A DNA stretch of 12,209 bases from CAMBDR01 sp046597185 (GTDB taxonomy: Bacteria > Pseudomonadota > Gammaproteobacteria > Burkholderiales > Burkholderiaceae_D). Positions 1 through 6,650 of the stretch are shown piece after piece. The notes under the pieces are model-generated. The model was not told the origin of the DNA. It searched no databases and worked only from the letters and a program-made list of their open reading frames with translations. The position numbers were made by a program, and so were the translations under genes. The stretch spans positions 1 to 12,209 of the forward strand of contig JBKJLF010000224.1 of NCBI GenBank assembly GCA_046597185.1. Direction: 5' to 3'. Within the stretch, counting starts at the first letter, position 1, and each line of letters begins with the position of its first letter.

Positions 1-63
1 TCGATATCAAAACGATATCTGCCCACAGTTGCATGCAGTGCTGATGCGTTGTTTGTGAAGTGA

Positions 64-129
64 GTGTGCGGTGAATTATTTGTTTTAGCGCTTACTGGGC
101 TTACTGGGCTTATTGCGCTTATTTGTTAA
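64..129 (+). other. Possible 21-residue hydrophobic peptide ORF (GTG start)
   Basis: A GTG codon at 64 opens a short reading frame that stops with TAA at 127-129. The peptide would be almost entirely hydrophobic, with a Leu-Thr-Gly repeat encoded by the tandem repeat at 88-123, and could form one membrane helix. A hairpin (129-145) begins at the stop codon. No convincing Shine-Dalgarno sequence precedes the GTG, there is no ATG, and the hydrophobic character follows automatically from the repeat. It may be chance; small type I toxins have this general look, but nothing here proves such a role. Confidence 0.15.
88..123. repeat. Four tandem copies of a 9-bp unit
   Basis: Four adjacent 9-mers fill this stretch: GCGCTTACT, GGGCTTACT, GGGCTTATT and GCGCTTATT. 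They differ only at two positions of the unit. The array lies outside any convincing gene, downstream of the 153-residue minus-strand gene. Replication slippage is the simplest origin. Confidence 0.85.
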
Positions 130-145
130 GCAGTGCCTCACTGCT
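129..145. terminator. Small hairpin downstream of the 153-residue gene
   Basis: AGCAGTG (129-135) and CACTGCT (139-145) form a perfect 7-bp stem around a 3-nt loop, about 45 bp beyond the stop of the minus-strand gene at 190. There is no T-run on either side, so a role as an intrinsic terminator is weak; it could be a 3' stabilising structure or chance. Confidence 0.3.
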
Positions 146-189
146 CGGCCGCGCTAACCAAGACGAACTTCACGTCATCCTATACGCAA

Positions 190-651
190 CTATTGCTCAT
201 GGATCGAAATAGATTTGATTATCCATTTCATATGCTCTTTCTCGATTCGCGCTTCGCCAACGATACCTTCAGGCCGATATCGGAAGCTAATGGTCGCGCC
301 CTGATTAGTGGTATCTAACGTCAACACTGCGAGATAGGGCACTTTTACACTCTCGTTTTCGATGAACTGAACAGCTTGACCGAATTTCGTCAAATGAATA
401 CGCTCTTCGTACCATGATCCTTTAACTATCCGTAGTGGGGTTCGCTGTGGAATCGTATCGGCATGAAAGTACTTATTCAATTGATCCGAATCAATGAGGG
501 TCTGCAAGATTGCTTGTTTGTTCTGCATTTTGGTAGCCTTGATATTTTTGGCAGCCGCGAATGCGACGGAAGATACGAAAGTTATCATTAAAATAATGAT
601 AAATGCATATTTAAACCGCAAGTAACTTGGGGTGGCGCGTGATGTCGGCAT
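190..651 (-). CDS. Unrecognised exported or membrane-anchored protein, 153 aa
   Basis: I do not recognise the family. Residues 1-14 carry several basic residues, residues 15-34 are a strongly hydrophobic stretch, and Ala-X-Ala-like residues near 30-34 could be a signal peptidase I site, so the protein is probably periplasmic or inner-membrane anchored. The mature part (about 120 residues) starts with a Lys/Gln-rich helix and continues in apparent beta strands containing GSWYEER and FRYRPEGI; it ends in a strand with W-I-I-K-S-I-S-I. That pattern suggests a small alpha/beta or NTF2-like fold, but this is inference. The ATG at 651 has no clear ribosome binding site; two ATGs just upstream (664 and 658) are out of frame. 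It stands alone, more than 350 bp from the remnants upstream. The intact frame, signal-like start and coherent composition make it likely to be a real gene. Confidence 0.6.
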   Translation of the reverse strand: MPTSRATPSYLRFKYAFIIILMITFVSSVAFAAAKNIKATKMQNKQAILQTLIDSDQLNKYFHADTIPQRTPLRIVKGSWYEERIHLTKFGQAVQFIENESVKVPYLAVLTLDTTNQGATISFRYRPEGIVGEARIEKEHMKWIIKSISIHEQ

Positions 652-1021
652 TTTGCATTTTCATGGTTATTTAACTCGTTATTGTGCTTTATAAATAATA
701 ATCACAACACGCCAGGTAGGCTACCAAAGGCTACAGATAAACTTGAACGTGTTGTTGAACTCATGGACAAACTGGCCACCGTGAAGCTGAGGCGACTGAG
801 CGGCTTTTTGCGCAGAACGCCGCCTGCGGCGGTGACTAAGGGTATTGTATTTGAAGTTGCAGGCAAATGCGACAAAAAAATCTCCCGTTGTATGCGCAAT
901 CAGCAGAAGTGTGGCAAAAAGCGGAATGCAATACGTACTCATCGCTGCTGATGAAATGTAAATTAAACAACAAGCATGCCGATTTACCAAGACGCGGACA
1001 GGACATAGTGCCCAGCGAATT
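652..1021. other. Stretch without a convincing gene
   Basis: About 370 bp between the exported-protein gene and the 55-residue ORF. Overlapping short frames occur on both strands, including an 89-codon plus-strand frame and an 89-codon minus-strand frame, but none has a Shine-Dalgarno sequence or recognisable domain. The only structure I see is a GC-rich hairpin at 818-831 (CGCCGC, loop CT, GCGGCG) without a T-run. Confidence 0.5.
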
Positions 1022-1189
1022 TCACGCGCTGCCTTGATACCTCAATGATTTTGGTTTTGCGCTTGCCTTAAGTTTCGCAATCGGTTCGTGATATTCACCA
1101 AATGTTGGCGCGCTTGTCGTGCTGGCTTCGCTATAGGCGGCAAGGCTCAGGCTTGCTATGCATAAACCCATCTTGAATGCGTTGTTCAT
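1022..1189 (-). CDS. Possible 55-aa signal-peptide-like ORF
   Basis: An ATG at 1189 overlaps the stop of the 67-residue ORF (ATGA) and opens a 55-codon frame. Residues 1-20 contain one Lys, then a hydrophobic run (GLCIASLSLAAYS) and a possible cleavage site near SEA-S. The remaining 30 or so residues are polar and Lys/Ser/Ala-rich. It could be the front end of a secreted protein whose body was lost, or a fortuitous frame in decayed DNA. No domain is recognised, and no Shine-Dalgarno sequence is clear. Confidence 0.25.
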   Translation of the reverse strand: MNNAFKMGLCIASLSLAAYSEASTTSAPTFGEYHEPIAKLKASAKPKSLRYQGSA

Positions 1190-1389
1190 GTCAATACCAG
1201 TGATGCCAATCCTTGCGCTTTGAGGCTTTCTCCGAATGTTTTGCCTTCCTGCGCCAGCTTTAGCTGTTCGTGTACATCCTTGTAGCTGACAAAAGTACGC
1301 GGGTCATTCGGATTGATCGCAGGAAGCTTTGCTACCAAGAGGGCGAGTAGTTGCTGACCTTGGGTGGTGAGGGCTAGGGAAAGCGGCAT
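1186..1389 (-). pseudogene. Remnant of a small accessory protein (67 aa, C-terminally cut)
   Basis: The frame encodes an N-terminal helix rich in Leu/Gln and then a conserved-looking segment, NPNDPRTFVSYKDVHEQL (residues 26-43), followed by TFGESLKAQGL. From memory, similar segments occur in proteins of about 100 residues in genomic islands, sometimes annotated near HNH or ATPase genes, where the chain continues past QGL with a Trp-containing helix and an ITG(I/L)xxD motif. Here the frame ends five residues after QGLAS. The plus-one frame immediately after QGL spells G-I-T-G-I-D (about 1207-1190), suggesting a deletion plus frameshift. It begins 9 bp after the ATPase remnant and is probably its former partner. 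Function unknown; family assignment is from recollection, not from a search. Confidence 0.4.
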
Positions 1390-1398
1390 GTGAGCGGT

Positions 1399-1794
1399 CT
1401 AACGTAAAGAATAGCCGTCACTGAGTGCGCTGAAGGGTAAGCGCGGCTTGCCGTGTTCGGTAATCCAGACCCTGCGCTCGGCCACTTCAATGTTGGCCAC
1501 GTCCAACAGCGTTTTCAGTGCAGCAATGGCGACATCAAAAACGATACGGCTCAATGGGTTTTTGGGGGCGTCACCATCCATGCCAATCAACCAGGTTTCG
1601 GCCAGCTTTATGGCTATGCGTGGATCAACAGCCGCCTCATCACTATTGGCCCGCGCACGTGTCCACGCGTTGGCAAAGGTGCCTTTGGGCCAGATTGATG
1701 GGTCGTTGGCATTGCGTAGTGCCAGCGCCAGACTGCGTAGAAGGGTCGTTTTACCGACACCATTGGGGCCGAGAATGACCGTCCACTGGCCCAT
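1399..1794 (-). pseudogene. Truncated AAA/ABC-type ATPase (Walker A part plus a C-terminal piece)
   Basis: Residues 5-19 contain a clear Walker A loop (LGPNGVGKTTLLRSL) of the kind seen in ATPases of the OLD/SMC-like AAA group. The rest (131 aa in total) has VWITEHGKPRLPFSALSDGY near the end; in full-length relatives this SALSDGY segment precedes a helix and later the Walker B and signature-type motifs. Here it stops three residues after DGY. The N-terminal strand that normally precedes Walker A is also missing: the ATG lies only 6 bp from the terminator hairpin of the M20 gene. The protein therefore cannot form a complete nucleotide-binding domain. Such ATPases often belong to defence or restriction cassettes, but that context is inferred. 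I call it a remnant rather than a functional gene. Confidence 0.65.
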
Positions 1795-1800
1795 GAATTC

Positions 1801-1832
1801 GGAAAAAAGCTAGCTTCGGCTAGCTTTTTTCC
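1801..1832. terminator. Perfect bidirectional intrinsic terminator
   Basis: Two 14-nt arms (1801-1814 and 1819-1832) are exact inverted repeats around a TTCG tetraloop. Each arm carries a GCTAGC core with an A6/T6 tract, so either strand yields a GC-containing stem followed by a U-run. On the minus strand it lies 2 bp beyond the stop codon of the M20 gene at 1835 and should end that transcript; it would also stop any plus-strand transcript entering from low coordinates. Confidence 0.92.
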
Positions 1833-1834
1833 GT

Positions 1835-2806
1835 TTACAGGCTGATCCGGAAATCATCCCCATTCGCCGCCAACTGCCTGGCCGCAACGACCCCGCTTAA
1901 GCCCCGATTCATCGCCATCACCAGCCCCACAGGCGCAGTCACCGGCATACCAAGGCCTGGGCGCTGCTCGGCAAAGGTGACGATCAAGTCGCCCAGGTCT
2001 TGCATAAAATGGTATAAATCATCGAGTGCAATCGATTCCTCAGCACGCTCACCACGGTTTTGTGTGGCACGGTTTTGCGTTACATGCACCACGGCACTAA
2101 AAATGCCGTCGACCTGATTGATAAAGTCGTGCTGCTCGCCCTGTTCCGGGCCTGGTAAATCATAAGCATTACAGGCGTCACAGGCGTCCACATCGCTAAA
2201 GCACAGCGCTTCGCGCCGGGCGCGGGTGACGCTTTCAAAATGGCGCGCATCATGTGCTTGCATAAACACATTCAGGTGACCATACAAGCCCTGTTCAACC
2301 ATGGCAAGCGTATTTTGCGCACTCATGGCGCAATCCTTGGCACTGCCCAGCATTTGAATCACAATTCGGATATGCCGGAAAATATCCGGCCGCTGCTGCA
2401 AAATTTGCGCCAGCGCAGCCAGCAGGGCCACGGCTGGCCCTTTGGCGTCGGATGTGCCGCGCCCGATCAGGATTTTACCGTGCTCGCCAGCTTCCAGCCG
2501 CGCCGCAAGGTACGGCCCCAGCGTATCCATGTGGAAGTTGAACATGAGCGTATGCTGCACATCACCCCGGCCAATTTCGAGTACCCGATGGGGTTGATTC
2601 AGCAACCAACAGGCCTTGGTGTTGATGCGGGTCGAGGAGGTATTCTGGCTGGAAAAAATAGTGCGCATCCCCAAACCCTCGGCCAAAATGGCATATATGT
2701 CTTGCGCCCGCTCAATTTGGGCAGGCGCAGCACCCGCCTCGGGCGGGGAAGTATTAATGTTGATCAACGCGATCAGCGTTGAGATAAATTCAGCTTGCAA
2801 TAACAT
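1835..2806 (-). CDS. M20-family metallopeptidase homologue, probably catalytically defective
   Basis: M20 enzymes (ArgE, DapE, CPG2, aminoacylase) are dinuclear zinc hydrolases of amide bonds. The start at 2806 is chosen because GGAG lies 7 nt upstream (2813-2816) and the usual N-terminal helix begins there; an in-frame extension to 2947 lacks that support. The protein is 323 aa. HMDT at 92-95 matches the first zinc-ligand motif and GRGTSDAKGP at 115-124 matches the bridging-Asp motif. Where relatives carry the Glu-Glu catalytic/ligand motif after the next strand, this protein has GSAKDCAM (154-161). No later zinc-binding His motif is obvious, and family members are usually 370-480 aa. Two internal tandem duplications (DAC-DAC and TQNRA-TQNRG) disturb the region that should form the lid domain. 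It may be a degenerate gene or a non-catalytic paralogue. It follows a gap of about 430 bp and probably has its own promoter. Confidence 0.75.
   Translation of the reverse strand: MLLQAEFISTLIALININTSPPEAGAAPAQIERAQDIYAILAEGLGMRTIFSSQNTSSTRINTKACWLLNQPHRVLEIGRGDVQHTLMFNFHMDTLGPYLAARLEAGEHGKILIGRGTSDAKGPAVALLAALAQILQQRPDIFRHIRIVIQMLGSAKDCAMSAQNTLAMVEQGLYGHLNVFMQAHDARHFESVTRARREALCFSDVDACDACNAYDLPGPEQGEQHDFINQVDGIFSAVVHVTQNRATQNRGERAEESIALDDLYHFMQDLGDLIVTFAEQRPGLGMPVTAPVGLVMAMNRGLSGVVAARQLAANGDDFRISL
2055..2084. repeat. 15-bp imperfect tandem duplication in the M20 gene
   Basis: Two adjacent 15-mers (2055-2069 and 2070-2084) match at 12 of 15 positions, both beginning CGGTTTTG. They encode the repeated peptide TQNRA/TQNRG. 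In-frame slippage is likely. Confidence 0.7.
2171..2188. repeat. 9-bp tandem duplication in the M20 gene
   Basis: ACAGGCGTC occurs twice in a row (2171-2179, 2180-2188), encoding the doubled Asp-Ala-Cys. It lies less than 100 bp from the 15-bp duplication in the same gene. Confidence 0.8.
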
Positions 2807-2937
2807 GACGATCTCCAGAAGAGAGTACGAATGGATTGAATTTAATTGTCGGTTTATGATGCTTTTATAGCATCTTTGAGGTGCTCGGGGTGTTCTTGTT
2901 ACGCTACTGGATTGAACGAAAAGCTTGCTTCTGATGA

Positions 2938-2966
2938 TTGTGGGCATCGGTATTTTCCGTTATAAT
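2938..2966 (+). promoter_or_regulatory. Candidate sigma70 promoter on the plus strand
   Basis: TTGTGG at 2938-2943 and a consensus TATAAT at 2961-2966 are separated by 17 bp. No plus-strand gene of normal size lies downstream, so any transcript would be a short RNA or antisense to the AEC gene. Confidence 0.3.
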
Positions 2967-3055
2967 TCCTGTGTTTTCGATACTTTGGTCATGAGTTTAT
3001 CACATAAATAAGTCTTTTGAGAAAATCCATCGATTAATCATGATGGCCTATTTAT

Positions 3056-3085
3056 ATCATAACAGGCTGGTTTAAGCTTGCGCAA
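3056..3085 (-). promoter_or_regulatory. Weak candidate promoter for the M20 gene
   Basis: On the minus strand TTGCGC (3080-3085) is followed after 18 bp by TATGAT (3056-3061). It points toward the M20 gene and would leave a leader of about 240 nt. The -35 element is poor. Confidence 0.22.
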
Positions 3086-3236
3086 TTGCAGAAGTTAACA
3101 GGGTAAATCCCTCAATTTTTCGCGTTGGCAGGGTGTCATGGGAAGAAAAGTATCGATTGATGCAATTTTACGTCATAAATAGTGGCTATTTGATGTTGCA
3201 AGTCAATTGGCGGGTGTTGGCCAGCGTCAAAGTAAT

Positions 3237-4166
3237 TTAACGCAGCAGGGCCAGCGCCAGTGGCGTGCTGAGCGCGGCCAAGGCGGTGGAGGTGACCAGG
3301 CTGGCCGCCACCGGGCCTTCCATGGTTTCGAATTGGCGCGCCATTAAATAGACATTGGCCCCCACCGCAATCGATGCCATCAGCACCACGGTTTGGGTTT
3401 CGATCAGTGGCAAATGCAAGGCGCGCGCTATCAGCCAGGCCAGCAGCGGATGGCCGATGAGTTTTAAGATGGTGATCGTGGCGGGGATGCGCCAGTCTTT
3501 GCCCATGCCATATTGCGCCAAACCCATGCCCAGCGCAATCAAGGCCATGGGCGAGGCTGCCTGGCTGACCAGCAGCACGGTGGAATCAATCAGCGCGGGT
3601 AATTTCCAGCCGGTCAAGCCCCACAGCGCGCCAGAAAGAATGGCGGCGACAACGGGGTTGCTCATCACACTCACCGCCATTTTACCCAGACTTTTGCCTG
3701 ATAAATGCTGATGTCGCGAGAGTTCGACCGATACCGTCACCAGCGTCCATAAAATCAAGGCATTGAATACCACGATCAGGGCGGCAGAAGGCAGGGCTGC
3801 ATCGCCAATCAGGGTTTTGGTCAGCGGGATGCCGAGCATGACGTTATTCGAGAAAATGCCACCCATGGCAAACACCGATTGGGCGGTGCCATCGAGTTTA
3901 AATACTTTAGAGGCCAACAAGCGTCCTATGCCAAACACCAGAAAGCACGAACCAAAAAAGGCCAATAACAAACGCGAATCAACTGGCGGCAGTTTGGATA
4001 AATCACTCAATAAGTGAAATAACAGCGCCGGCAGTGCCAGCGTGAACACAAAGCGCGATAAAGCATCCGACATGCTGGCGGGCCAGGCAAAAAATTTCAT
4101 CGCGGCATAACCCAGCAATACCAATATAAATAGCGGTGCTGATAACAGAATTTGCTGGATCAGCAT
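3237..4166 (-). CDS. AEC (auxin efflux carrier) family permease, 309 aa
   Basis: The protein is almost wholly hydrophobic, with about ten predicted membrane segments and the AEC two-lobe pattern: an N-terminal half with FTLALPALLFHLLSD (about residues 41-55) and GGIFSNNVMLGIPL (about 102-115), a polar linker around SRHQHLSGKS, and a C-terminal half with MSNPVVAAILSG and PMALIALGMGLAQYG. Family members are inner-membrane carriers, some exporting or importing small carboxylates such as malate or malonate; the substrate cannot be read from the sequence. The length is normal for the family. Its ATG follows the bcsB stop after 9 bp with no strong Shine-Dalgarno sequence, so translation probably depends on coupling to bcsB. 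The position where bcsZ or bcsC often sits makes it an unusual tail gene for a cellulose operon. Residues 100-115 and the NPVVA motif argue against other transporter families. Confidence 0.9.
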   Translation of the reverse strand: MLIQQILLSAPLFILVLLGYAAMKFFAWPASMSDALSRFVFTLALPALLFHLLSDLSKLPPVDSRLLLAFFGSCFLVFGIGRLLASKVFKLDGTAQSVFAMGGIFSNNVMLGIPLTKTLIGDAALPSAALIVVFNALILWTLVTVSVELSRHQHLSGKSLGKMAVSVMSNPVVAAILSGALWGLTGWKLPALIDSTVLLVSQAASPMALIALGMGLAQYGMGKDWRIPATITILKLIGHPLLAWLIARALHLPLIETQTVVLMASIAVGANVYLMARQFETMEGPVAASLVTSTALAALSTPLALALLR

Positions 4167-4175
4167 GGGGGCGCT

Positions 4176-6650
4176 CTATTTTTTGTTGGCCAGACGCTTG
4201 GCTGCAACGCGGCGCAATACCCGATAGGTCAGTACCGCCAAAATCAGGCTCAGGATTAAGACAAAGATGCCAATCACAATCGGGTGGTTGGAAAAGAACC
4301 AGCTCAAATGGTGCAGCAAGGGCAGCGAGCCGACATAATAGGTTTCGCCGACTTTGGCATGGGTCACCATATTGTCATCGACGACGGCGAAATCGCCCTG
4401 CAACAGTGGCACCAGTTCCGGGTTGCGCATGGCGCGCCCAATTTTGCTCAAATCAGCCGCTTTGTCGGCAAATAAAAACACCACGCTACGCTTGGATGAG
4501 AGCGGCGATTCTATCGCCATCATGGCGCTTAAATTGCTGGCCCCGCGTAAATTGAGGTTGGCATTCGGGCGCGGCGTATCTTGCACATCTGCGCCTTCCC
4601 AGCGGTACAGGGGGCGGCGGAACACATCCGGCTCGCGCACCCGGCGCTCACCTTTGCTTTGCACCATGGGCCAGCGATCGGCCCATTTTTCCATCAGGCT
4701 TTGGCTTTCCCCGGAACCGATCACAATTAAATCGCGCTCGGCCACTTTGTCTATCTGGGCGGCGGTCACCACCTGATGGCGTAGCGCCGGGTAGCCAGTG
4801 GCTTCACCCATGCGTCCCATCAACATCAAATAAGTGCTGATTTCATGCTCATTGGGGCGATCCGGCAAGACGGCGGCGGTTTCAGACAGGTCAGCCAATT
4901 TGGTGTAGGGAAAACCAATATTGGTGAAAAACGCCAGATTGGGCAGCGCCGCATAGTGCGGAAAGCCGGAAAAATCGATGGTCGATTCAGGGTCAATCGC
5001 CGCTTCCAAATTATCGGGCAAGCCGTCGCGGCATTCGCCTTCTTTGGTAATATCGAAATAATAGTGTAGTTGCAGTTGATTGCGCTCGCCCACCTGGTAG
5101 GGCGGAACAAATAACACATCCTTGCGCACCACCAGGCTGTTTTCCAGCACGGGCAGCTTCAGTAAATCGGTGGCCGTCATTTTCTTGTTCGGTTCATTGA
5201 GCGATAAGGCTTGCACAAAATTGCGATTGACGCTGATATTCAGGCTGGAGTTTTTGCTAAACGGCATGCGCGAAAAGCGATATTTTAATTCCATTGGCAC
5301 GCCCGTGCTGCGCCAAGTGAACAGGTCGGGCGAAACCCGGAAATTGACGCGGATTAAATCCGGGTAGTAACCTTTCACTTGCAATTCATCCTGTTTGGCC
5401 AGCGTGCCAAAGGGGACAGGTTTATCGCTGGGCACCCAGGATGGCGCATCGTAGGGTTTGCGCGGCGGCGGTTCGTTATCCTGGGTAATGGTGACGCGTT
5501 GCCCGCGTAAGGTGGTGTGGTCGAGCGCGACCGCGCGCGCGGCACGCATCAAATCGTCGTCGGTCTTGCCGGAAATGATGAGTAGCTTGGCATTGGGGTT
5601 GCTGGGGTGGGTGATAATCGATACCCCGGCGCTGCTGGTTGCGGTAAAGGCACCGATTTTCTCATTGCCTTGCAAGATGACGACGGCATTGCCGGGGGGC
5701 AGGCTATCGATGGAGACCGGGAATTCGGAACCGCGATAGCTGGCCAGGCCGCCAAACCAGGAGGCGATAATGCCCGCCGCCTTCAAGGTGTTGAACGAAG
5801 GTTGGCTGCCAAACACAAAGGGCAGGCGTAGCGCATTATTGTCGCGCTTGTCGAAAAACGGTACGGGCAGGTATTTCAAATCATTGGTTTGCGCCAGCGG
5901 GGCCAGGTTCAGTTCCAATTTGCCCTGGGTGCTGATATTGAGCCAGAGCGAGGTATGGGTGGGGTCTTCGCATTTATAGGTGTAGTGGCCGATGAGGGCG
6001 AAGCGCAGCTTGTTGTAGTCGGTAAACAGGCGCGGGTCGATCTCGATTTCGCGTTTGTTTTGTAAGATTTTATCCTTTGGCAGCGGGATCACGGCGACGA
6101 TTTCTTCATTCATCATCACCTGTAAATGCGATAGTTCGGGAATCAAGGAGGGCGAATAATGATATTCAAATTTCAGTTTGGCACCGACCACGATTTCATC
6201 CGAGCGTATCGCAAAGGGCAGGGTGGCCGAGCCATCAATGCCACGCAATTTGATCGGGGTTAAATAACCCATCTGGCGGAAACCCAGGTTGAGTTGGCGT
6301 TTTATGCCAAGGCCGGAGCTGACGTTGATATCCATTTCTTGCGCGGCTTTGCTGGCGGCGGCGTCCGGGTCGGGATCGGTTTTGATGAGGGCCGGTTTTG
6401 GTGCGGCTGCAGGTGCGGCTGCAGATGCGCTGTCAGCCGATGCGTTGGCCGCTGTGGCCGCCGAAGCTGTGGCGGCTTGCGTTGGCGTAGCGGCGCGCGG
6501 TGTTTCGGCTTCAGCTTCTGCGCGCGCTTTGGCTTGCGCGCGTTCGGCCGCGCGTTCGGCCTTGGTGGATTTGGCTTCCAACGTGGGGCTGTATGGCAGG
6601 CAGCAGGCGAAGAGCAGGCTGATGAGGCAAAATAATTGGCGATGGCTCAT
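4176..6650 (-). CDS. bcsB: Cellulose synthase regulatory/periplasmic subunit BcsB
   Basis: BcsB is the membrane-anchored periplasmic partner that BcsA needs for activity and that guides the glucan chain through carbohydrate-binding domains. The 824-residue protein has a signal peptide (residues 1-26, hydrophobic 6-20, possible cleavage after A26). The family domain begins near residue 105 (INVSSGLGIKRQL) and continues through the CBD and flavodoxin-like repeats, with LRLPFVFGSQPSF, ASYRGSEFPV and SLPPGNAVVIL. A single C-terminal membrane helix at about 790-809 ends in a basic cytoplasmic tail. The length is slightly above the usual 750-800 because of an Ala/Lys/Glu-rich then Ala/Thr/Ser/Pro-rich linker at residues 28-90, which includes a 12-bp tandem duplication. 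The start ATG overlaps the bcsA stop, implying translational coupling. Confidence 0.97.
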   Translation of the reverse strand: MSHRQLFCLISLLFACCLPYSPTLEAKSTKAERAAERAQAKARAEAEAETPRAATPTQAATASAATAANASADSASAAAPAAAPKPALIKTDPDPDAAASKAAQEMDINVSSGLGIKRQLNLGFRQMGYLTPIKLRGIDGSATLPFAIRSDEIVVGAKLKFEYHYSPSLIPELSHLQVMMNEEIVAVIPLPKDKILQNKREIEIDPRLFTDYNKLRFALIGHYTYKCEDPTHTSLWLNISTQGKLELNLAPLAQTNDLKYLPVPFFDKRDNNALRLPFVFGSQPSFNTLKAAGIIASWFGGLASYRGSEFPVSIDSLPPGNAVVILQGNEKIGAFTATSSAGVSIITHPSNPNAKLLIISGKTDDDLMRAARAVALDHTTLRGQRVTITQDNEPPPRKPYDAPSWVPSDKPVPFGTLAKQDELQVKGYYPDLIRVNFRVSPDLFTWRSTGVPMELKYRFSRMPFSKNSSLNISVNRNFVQALSLNEPNKKMTATDLLKLPVLENSLVVRKDVLFVPPYQVGERNQLQLHYYFDITKEGECRDGLPDNLEAAIDPESTIDFSGFPHYAALPNLAFFTNIGFPYTKLADLSETAAVLPDRPNEHEISTYLMLMGRMGEATGYPALRHQVVTAAQIDKVAERDLIVIGSGESQSLMEKWADRWPMVQSKGERRVREPDVFRRPLYRWEGADVQDTPRPNANLNLRGASNLSAMMAIESPLSSKRSVVFLFADKAADLSKIGRAMRNPELVPLLQGDFAVVDDNMVTHAKVGETYYVGSLPLLHHLSWFFSNHPIVIGIFVLILSLILAVLTYRVLRRVAAKRLANKK
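6400..6423. repeat. 12-bp tandem duplication in the bcsB linker
   Basis: GGTGCGGCTGCA occurs twice in a row (6400-6411 and 6412-6423) within the part of bcsB that encodes the Ala/Pro linker near residues 76-83. Confidence 0.85.

Larger units (their letters stand above)
2807..3236. other. Intergenic region between the AEC permease and the M20 gene
   Basis: This region of about 430 bp is more AT-rich than the flanking genes. It holds the M20 ribosome binding site, candidate promoters on both strands (described separately) and an interrupted palindrome at 3027-3046 with an inner GATTAATC. I see no hairpin with a T-run to end the bcs-AEC transcript just below 3237. A 14-codon plus-strand frame begins at the ATG at 3138, but there is no other support for it. 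Confidence 0.5.

Noticed and set aside
88..123. CRISPR or integron-like array
   Set aside because: Units are 9 bp and contiguous without spacers; no cas or integrase gene is present in the window.
682..951. 89-codon plus-strand frame
   Set aside because: No Shine-Dalgarno, no recognisable domain, basic low-information composition and overlap with an equally long opposite frame; likely chance.
721..990. 89-codon minus-strand frame with a hydrophobic middle
   Set aside because: The hydrophobic part is followed by an Arg run produced by the GC-rich hairpin at 818-831; no start signal and no family resemblance.
2240..2782. 180-codon plus-strand frame opposite the M20 gene
   Set aside because: No ribosome binding site or domain; the minus strand carries clear M20 motifs over the same bases.
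2807..2947. N-terminal extension of the M20 protein to the ATG at 2947
   Set aside because: The extra 47 residues are Ser/Arg/Thr-rich without similarity to M20 N-termini, and the ATG at 2806 has a good Shine-Dalgarno.
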